DNA from: Acidobacteriota bacterium
Lineage (GTDB): Bacteria; Acidobacteriota; UBA4820
DNA length: 64,000 bases
Direction of reading: 5' to 3'
Assembly (NCBI GenBank): GCA_029559035.1
Contig: JAKQCT010000088.1
Coordinates: 1-64,000 of the forward strand
Shown here: piece by piece, positions 59,323 through 64,000 of the stretch
How positions within the stretch are numbered: position 1 is the stretch's first letter
Layout of the letters: each line of letters starts with the position of its first letter
Notes under the pieces: generated by a model
Seen by the model: the letters and a program-made list of their open reading frames with translations, nothing else
Database searches by the model: none
What the model was told of the DNA's origin: nothing
Position numbers and translations under genes: made by a program

Positions 59323-60912
59323 TTACTTGCCGCCGCTGAGCGGTATGTCCAGGGTGAACCTGGCCCCTCCGCCTTCGATGTTGGAGACGGCGAAGTCCCA
59401 GTCGAGGCACTCGGAAAGATACCTGCACAGAGAGAGCCGGAGCGCTTCTCCGCCCTTCCTGTATGCCCGCGTCCCGAGGGAGTCGAGGTCCAGCTTCGCC
59501 AGTTCTTCGGCGTCGAGGTTCCTTCCGCTGTCCTCGATTCGGAATGACAGCGTGTCCGTCTGCGCCCGGGTAAGGGCAGTGTCGATCACAATCCCTCCGC
59601 CTTCCTTCATTCTCGATCGGCAGTTCTCCAGGATGTTCTTGATAAGCTCACCGAAGAAGACCCTGTCCCCCTGGATCAGCGCCGATTCCCCGGCCGAGCG
59701 GTCCTCGATCGTTATGCCGCATGCTGCGAGGGCTTTCTTCCAGACTTCCAGGATAGATTCCAGCTCGGACCCGAGTGCGAACTTCTTCGGGTTCGGGTGG
59801 CAGAGCCTCGACTGTATGGCGGTCAGCCTCGCCATGTTCGAAAGGGAGACCATGTGTGAAAGGAGCTTTGCGTCGACCGGGCCTTTATCGCCTGCCTGGG
59901 AAGCCCCGCGCGCCATCTGAAGAAGCATTTCCTCCAGGCTGTTTTGAATGCGGGTCGCTTCGCTCCTGATGAACTCCTGGTTGAAATCGGAGAGCTCCTT
60001 GTGCCTGATGTAGGCTTCTTCCAGCCGCCTGTTCTGGGTTTCCATGGTGTTCAGCCTCTCGATCAACTCGATGGAAATCTCCTTGAGCCTTTCGACGAGC
60101 CGCTCGTTGCTTTTCTTGAGAGCGTATTTCTCGATGAGGTGCGACACCCTCTTCGTGGCGTTCTGGGTATCGAAGGGCTTTATGAAATAATCGTCCGCGC
60201 CTCTCTTGAACGCGTCGACGGCTATCGATTCGCTCCCGTACGCGGTCATCACGATTATCGGGATGTCGATCTCCTTTTCGCGGATCTCCTTTACCAGGTC
60301 AAGGCCGCTCATCCCGGGCATCTTCACGTCGCAGACTATCAGTTCGGGCACCTGCTCGTCGATGGCCTTGAGCCCTTCAAGTCCGTCGGCGGCCTCCTTT
60401 ACTATGTAATCCTCGCTCTGCAGCCGCATCTTGAGGAGCTTCCGGTTCTTCTCGTCGTCGTCGATCACGAGTATGGTGTCCCTCAGTTTCTGACCCTGCT
60501 CCTTGGGTTCCTTGACCTCCTTGCACATGAACACGACGGCGTCCCTGAGTTCCTTTATATGGACGGGTTTCGTCAGGATGAGGTCGGGCTTGAAGTAGTA
60601 TCCGTTGGCGCCCTGCTTTATGCCCCTTCTTATGTCCTCCTCGTCCATGTAAACCGCGGTGACCATCAGGATGTGAACCGATTCGAAGCCGGGAGTCTCC
60701 CTGATCCTCCTTCCGACTTCGAACCCGTCTATCTTGGGAAGGAGCAGATCGAGTATGACGATGTGGGGGCGGAAACTTTCCAGGGCTTCAAGGGCTTTTT
60801 CTCCGTCCTCCGCGAGGTGGATCGTGAAGCCGAGCGGCTTGAACTCCTTCTCCACCAGCTTCCTGAAACTGAGGTCGTCATCCACTACCAGAATGCGGCA
60901 TTCCTGCTTCAT
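59323..60912 (-). CDS. Double receiver-domain protein with degenerate histidine-kinase ATPase domain
   Basis: A 529-aa cytoplasmic signalling protein. REC1 (~5-125) keeps the acidic pocket DDD and the phosphate-accepting Asp55 in VILDLLLPK, with a Lys in LTKPVH. REC2 (~145-260) has DDDEKN, CDVKMPGMSG and the FIKPFD Lys. A coiled coil (~265-325) follows. The last ~200 residues resemble the kinase dimerisation and ATPase modules: an N-box-like ELIKNILENC, FRIEDSGRN and GEALRLSLCRYL. No phospho-accepting His is evident, and the G-boxes are weak (EDSGRN in place of D.G.G), so catalytic activity is doubtful. It probably acts with the adjacent kinase. Confidence 0.8.
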   Translation of the reverse strand: MKQECRILVVDDDLSFRKLVEKEFKPLGFTIHLAEDGEKALEALESFRPHIVILDLLLPKIDGFEVGRRIRETPGFESVHILMVTAVYMDEEDIRRGIKQGANGYYFKPDLILTKPVHIKELRDAVVFMCKEVKEPKEQGQKLRDTILVIDDDEKNRKLLKMRLQSEDYIVKEAADGLEGLKAIDEQVPELIVCDVKMPGMSGLDLVKEIREKEIDIPIIVMTAYGSESIAVDAFKRGADDYFIKPFDTQNATKRVSHLIEKYALKKSNERLVERLKEISIELIERLNTMETQNRRLEEAYIRHKELSDFNQEFIRSEATRIQNSLEEMLLQMARGASQAGDKGPVDAKLLSHMVSLSNMARLTAIQSRLCHPNPKKFALGSELESILEVWKKALAACGITIEDRSAGESALIQGDRVFFGELIKNILENCRSRMKEGGGIVIDTALTRAQTDTLSFRIEDSGRNLDAEELAKLDLDSLGTRAYRKGGEALRLSLCRYLSECLDWDFAVSNIEGGGARFTLDIPLSGGK

Positions 60913-60921
60913 CGGAACCTC

Positions 60922-61284
60922 CTAATCCTTCAAGTTCCTGGCAAGGAACTCCCTGAATTCGTTAAGGAAGATCGGCTTCGAGATGTAGTCGTCGCAGCCG
61001 GCCTCGATTATCTTCTCGCGGTCCCCGGCCATCGCCATGGCTGTAACCGCGACTATCTTCGCCGTCAGGCCCGGGAGCCCCCGTATCTTCCTGGCGAGCT
61101 CGAACCCGTCCATCTGGGGAAGGTGCATGTCGAGGAATATCATGTCGAACGCTTCAGCGGAGACTATCGCCCATCCGTCCTCTCCGGTCTCGGCGCAGGA
61201 GACGCTGTGGCCGAGTGATTCGAGTATCTTCCTCATCAGTTTGAGGTTGACAGGGTTGTCTTCAACCACAAGCACTTTCGCCAT
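60922..61284 (-). CDS. Single-domain response regulator
   Basis: A 120-aa stand-alone receiver of the CheY type, without an output domain. The acidic pocket is E8 D9, the phosphorylation site Asp52 (FLDMHLP), with the Thr in VAVTAMAM and the Lys in YISKPI. The ATG at 61284 with AGGAAAGAG upstream is preferred; it lies inside the 3' end of the kinase gene (23-base overlap). It likely relays phosphate from the kinase to a partner. Confidence 0.9.
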   Translation of the reverse strand: MAKVLVVEDNPVNLKLMRKILESLGHSVSCAETGEDGWAIVSAEAFDMIFLDMHLPQMDGFELARKIRGLPGLTAKIVAVTAMAMAGDREKIIEAGCDDYISKPIFLNEFREFLARNLKD

Positions 61285-62932
61285 TTTCTCTTTCCTGGTC
61301 GTCAAGTCGGACCGGATTCGTCGGGTCCAGCGGCAGCAGGACCGTGAAAACCGACCCCTTGCCCGGTTCGCTTTCCACGAGTATCTTTCCCCCTATGAGC
61401 TCGGTGAACCTCTTGCACAGGGTAAGGCCGAGACCCGTTCCCTCGTGGGTCCTTGTGGAACTGCCGTCCAGCTGCCTGAACGCTTCGAAAATGTGCCGGA
61501 GGTTCTCCTTCGCTATGCCCATCCCCTCGTCGCGGACGGAGATGCTGTGCATGCGGTCGTCCGATCTGATCTCGAAATGGATCTTCTTGTAATTCTCGGA
61601 GAACTTGTTGGCGTTCGAAAGGAGGTTGATGACGATCTGCTTGAGCTTTCCCTGATCGGTATAGAGAGACTGGCTGGCTTCTCCGCGGGTCACGATCAGC
61701 TCCTGGAATTTCCTGTCAAGGAGAGGCTTCATGAGGCTCTGGATCTCCTGAACGAAGATCTCGGTCTTGGTCGTGGTGAAGGAGATCGGCATTTTTCCCG
61801 CCTCCACTTTCGAGAGGTCCAGGATCTCGTTGATGAGCTTGAGGAGATGCCTCCCGGCGGCCAGTATGTCGGTTATGCATTCCCGCTGGTCGGGGGAAAG
61901 CGGGCCCGGGATCTCCTCTAGAAGCAGTTCCGAAAACCCGATGACGGCGTTCAGGGGAGTCCTCAGTTCGTGGCTCATGTTGGCAAGGAACTCGGACTTG
62001 AGACGGTTGGCTTCCATGGCCTCTGTTGACGATATCTCGAGCATGTCCTTGGCATTCTGCAGTTCGCGCGTCCTCTCGCGTATCTTGTCTTCCAAAGTGG
62101 TGTTGAGTTCCTCGAGTTCCTGAGCTGTCGCCAGAAGCTGGTCGGCCGTGGCGTCCTTTTCCTTCAGGAGGTTCGCGAACCTCGTGGTGGTGGTCCTGAA
62201 CTGGTCGACCAGTTCGAAAAGCTCCCTTTCCCTCGGGTTGGGCAGCGGAGGGTTGTAATCGCCCTGTTCGAAAGCCTTGAAAGCCCCGATCAGGTCGAAT
62301 ACCGGCTTTGTCACCTTCAGCGCTATGCCTCTGGCGACGATCATGGAAATGAAGAGGAAGGGGACGATGACCAGAACGCTGAGAAGGAATGTCTGGACGA
62401 TCCTCTGCCTCAGGATCTGGGGGGTCGTCAACAGGGTGATCGTCCCCACGTTGGCAAGCTGTCTTTTTCCGCTGTAGCCGAAGATCTCCTCGGCGCTTAC
62501 CATCTTCCAGCTCTGGACTTCCTTCCTGAAATAGAGCAGTTTTCCCGAGGGGGCTTTTATGACGCCGTTCCCTTCGACAGGCATCTTGGAAAGGCTGGAA
62601 AGGATGAATATTTCGTCCTGGGGAAGCCTCATCTTGCTGAAAACGACCTTTCCCGAGCTGTCCTCGAAGATGACCCCCGAGGTCTCCTTCTGGAACATGG
62701 CCCACTCGGCCAGCGGCTTGAGGTAGGTCTCGGACTGTCCTGTCAGCAGGCCTTCCTTGCTGCCCGCGGACAGGGCCTCCAAAGTCTGGACGGACCTTGT
62801 CTCGAGGGAGACCCTCCCGTTGCGGTAGTCTGTGGCGATGGCGAAGAAAAGAAGTACGAAAAAAGGGACGGAAACGAGAAGGGCGATCCTGTAATAGACC
62901 CCGCGCAGGTAAGAAGGGGCCGAGGCCATCAC
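61262..62932 (-). CDS. Membrane sensor histidine kinase with HAMP domain
   Basis: A 556-aa kinase. Two membrane helices (about 12-31 and 185-207) flank a ~150-residue periplasmic domain. A HAMP domain, a coiled coil (~265-310) and the HisKA domain with the phospho-accepting His in [16 protein letters not shown] (about residue 320) follow. The ATPase domain is complete: N box [15 protein letters not shown]1 [10 protein letters not shown] box [10 protein letters not shown]2 [10 protein letters not shown]. The first codon may be the GTG at 62932 (overlapping the upstream stop as GTGA) or the ATG three bases on. It is coupled to the periplasmic binding protein gene, which may supply its signal. 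Confidence 0.92.
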   Translation of the reverse strand: MMASAPSYLRGVYYRIALLVSVPFFVLLFFAIATDYRNGRVSLETRSVQTLEALSAGSKEGLLTGQSETYLKPLAEWAMFQKETSGVIFEDSSGKVVFSKMRLPQDEIFILSSLSKMPVEGNGVIKAPSGKLLYFRKEVQSWKMVSAEEIFGYSGKRQLANVGTITLLTTPQILRQRIVQTFLLSVLVIVPFLFISMIVARGIALKVTKPVFDLIGAFKAFEQGDYNPPLPNPRERELFELVDQFRTTTTRFANLLKEKDATADQLLATAQELEELNTTLEDKIRERTRELQNAKDMLEISSTEAMEANRLKSEFLANMSHELRTPLNAVIGFSELLLEEIPGPLSPDQRECITDILAAGRHLLKLINEILDLSKVEAGKMPISFTTTKTEIFVQEIQSLMKPLLDRKFQELIVTRGEASQSLYTDQGKLKQIVINLLSNANKFSENYKKIHFEIRSDDRMHSISVRDEGMGIAKENLRHIFEAFRQLDGSSTRTHEGTGLGLTLCKRFTELIGGKILVESEPGKGSVFTVLLPLDPTNPVRLDDQERENGESACG

Positions 62933-63852
62933 GGCCCCTCTTTGTATGCGCAGCCGAGCTCCGAAAAACGGGAACTGTCGAGCTTGATACTGAACCTTTC
63001 AAGAGCCGACTTGGCGACCCTCATTTCGCACAGCCTCGAATAGCAGAGGCCGTCGGCTCGGTCCCACTGTCCCTGCTCGCCCGCAACCATCTTGGCTACC
63101 ACCTTCGCCGTGAGCGGCTCCGAAACGGAGATGGAAAGCGCGGCCCCCAGCTCGATGTACATTGGAGCGAAACCGATTATCGGTACTTTTTCCTCGTAGC
63201 TCCTCCGGACAAGCTTTTTCAATCCCTGCTCCGTGAGGACCGTGGGTTCGGGAATGAGAAGAATCGCTTCGGTCTTCGGAAAGCCGTCGTCGAGGGTGTT
63301 CAGGAACTCTTTTTCCGATGAGACGTTCCTGAGCGAGAACTCCATGTTCTTGGGAGCCATTTTCTCCAGGTCGGATACGAACTGGGAGTTTATCCTGGGA
63401 TTCACGAATATCGTAAGGGACTTCAGGCCTACGCAGTTCCTCAGGATCTCGAACTGCTGGGGAGGGGAGGGGATCATCGCGACTCCCATGACATCAGGCG
63501 GGTGACCGCTTTCCTCCTGGGAGGGAAAAAGCACCATGGTGTAGATGAGAGGATTGGCTCCCTTCAGGGGAAGGAGTTTCCCGTAAGCTTCTTTGCCGAT
63601 GGTTATGACCGTTTCGCCGGCCTTCGGCGCCGGGACTGAGGACAGTCCCTCGAGCGATATGACCCTGCATTCGTAACCCTTGAGCTCTTTCCTGATTTCC
63701 CTCGCCATGTTCTCGTACGGAGGGATGTTCTGGCTCATGTAAACGGCAACGGATTTCACGCTCTGCGTCTTTACCGGGCCGGACAGGAATGCCGCAATGA
63801 TCAGCGGCAGGAGGCACTTCGTAAAGACGGATATGGATGAGGTTCTCTTCAT
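62929..63852 (-). CDS. ABC_sub_bind-type periplasmic binding protein
   Basis: A 307-aa exported protein. The signal peptide is [25 protein letters not shown]. The remainder resembles the two-lobed 'ABC transporter substrate-binding protein' family (PF04392 type): [74 protein letters not shown] and [20 protein letters not shown]. No ABC permease or ATPase gene follows; instead a sensor kinase does. It begins two bases after the TonB receptor stop. A signal-sensing role is inferred from the context. Confidence 0.85.
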   Translation of the reverse strand: MKRTSSISVFTKCLLPLIIAAFLSGPVKTQSVKSVAVYMSQNIPPYENMAREIRKELKGYECRVISLEGLSSVPAPKAGETVITIGKEAYGKLLPLKGANPLIYTMVLFPSQEESGHPPDVMGVAMIPSPPQQFEILRNCVGLKSLTIFVNPRINSQFVSDLEKMAPKNMEFSLRNVSSEKEFLNTLDDGFPKTEAILLIPEPTVLTEQGLKKLVRRSYEEKVPIIGFAPMYIELGAALSISVSEPLTAKVVAKMVAGEQGQWDRADGLCYSRLCEMRVAKSALERFSIKLDSSRFSELGCAYKEGP

Positions 63853-63854
63853 GT

Positions 63855-64000
63855 TCAGAACCTGTATCCTATCCTGACGAGGAATGTCCTGTTCTGGGCT
63901 TTTAGGTCGTTGTACTTTGTAGGTTCGTAGGTCGGGAAGTAGTAATCCCTGTCGAGCACATTATAGATCGAGGCCGACAGCTCGAGATGTTTCAGGACGG
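63855..64000 (-). CDS. TonB-dependent receptor, C-terminal end only
   Basis: The last 47 codons of a gene that continues past the right edge. The translation holds LELSASIYNVLDRDYYFPTY and ends NRTFLVRIGYRF, the typical last two strands and terminal Phe of TonB-dependent outer-membrane barrels. The stop lies two bases before the next ATG, so it is in one operon with the binding protein and the two-component genes. Confidence 0.85.
   Translation of the reverse strand, partial: VLKHLELSASIYNVLDRDYYFPTYEPTKYNDLKAQNRTFLVRIGYRF

Overview
This window is a chromosomal segment of a GC-rich, Gram-negative, respiring bacterium. Outer-membrane genes (a FadL-type porin, Pal with CpoB, a TonB-dependent receptor), a NADH dehydrogenase subunit (nuoL) and a full late heme pathway support this. 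AGG is a very common arginine codon in spite of the high GC. I cannot assign the phylum from the sequence alone; an uncultured lineage is plausible. I found no tRNA, rRNA, CRISPR array, insertion sequence or phage gene, and no gene-free stretch over 300 bases.

Layout. 1-2718 (minus): the 5' part of nuoL and a FadL-family porin with its terminator. 2906-10054 (plus): a membrane-anchored HdrD-like Fe-S oxidoreductase, an FMN-binding protein, a TudS/DUF1722 protein coupled to DNA photolyase, glutamate dehydrogenase and a SpoU-type RNA methyltransferase. 10143-35521 (plus): four consecutive giant paralogous secreted proteins (2160, 1786, 1769 and 2570 aa) that fill 25 kb. Each has a signal peptide, a long Asp-box beta-propeller, a PPC-like domain apparently split by a jelly-roll (choice-of-anchor J type) domain, an IPT/TIG domain, a variable number of Ig/FN3-like repeats and a shared C-terminal domain ending near a Cys. 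35518-39585 (minus): a tandem-domain class III cyclase with NTPase and TPR regions, built like mammalian soluble adenylyl cyclase and convergent with the last giant gene. 39671-45226 (plus): a small membrane protein, Smr, an RRM protein, cysteine synthase, Pal, CpoB and an ABC-2-like membrane protein. 45272-50703 (minus): TPR protein, alaS, recX, pilT. 50805-59168 (minus): a tightly packed guaB-prfB-hemE-hemN-hemH-hemG-ilvE operon; prfB carries the classic +1 programmed frameshift. 59323-64000 (minus): TonB receptor (3' end), ABC_sub_bind-type periplasmic protein, sensor kinase and two response-regulator proteins.

The most interesting part is the giant-gene cluster together with the cyclase. 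Three of the four giant genes have a TGTGA-N6-TCAC(A/T) dyad upstream, one a perfect CRP consensus, and the neighbour is a putative cyclic-nucleotide synthase. This suggests, without proving it, a cAMP-controlled surface or secreted protein system. The giant proteins differ mainly in how many C-terminal repeats they carry, and two of them share near-identical 3' halves, so the cluster looks actively recombining.
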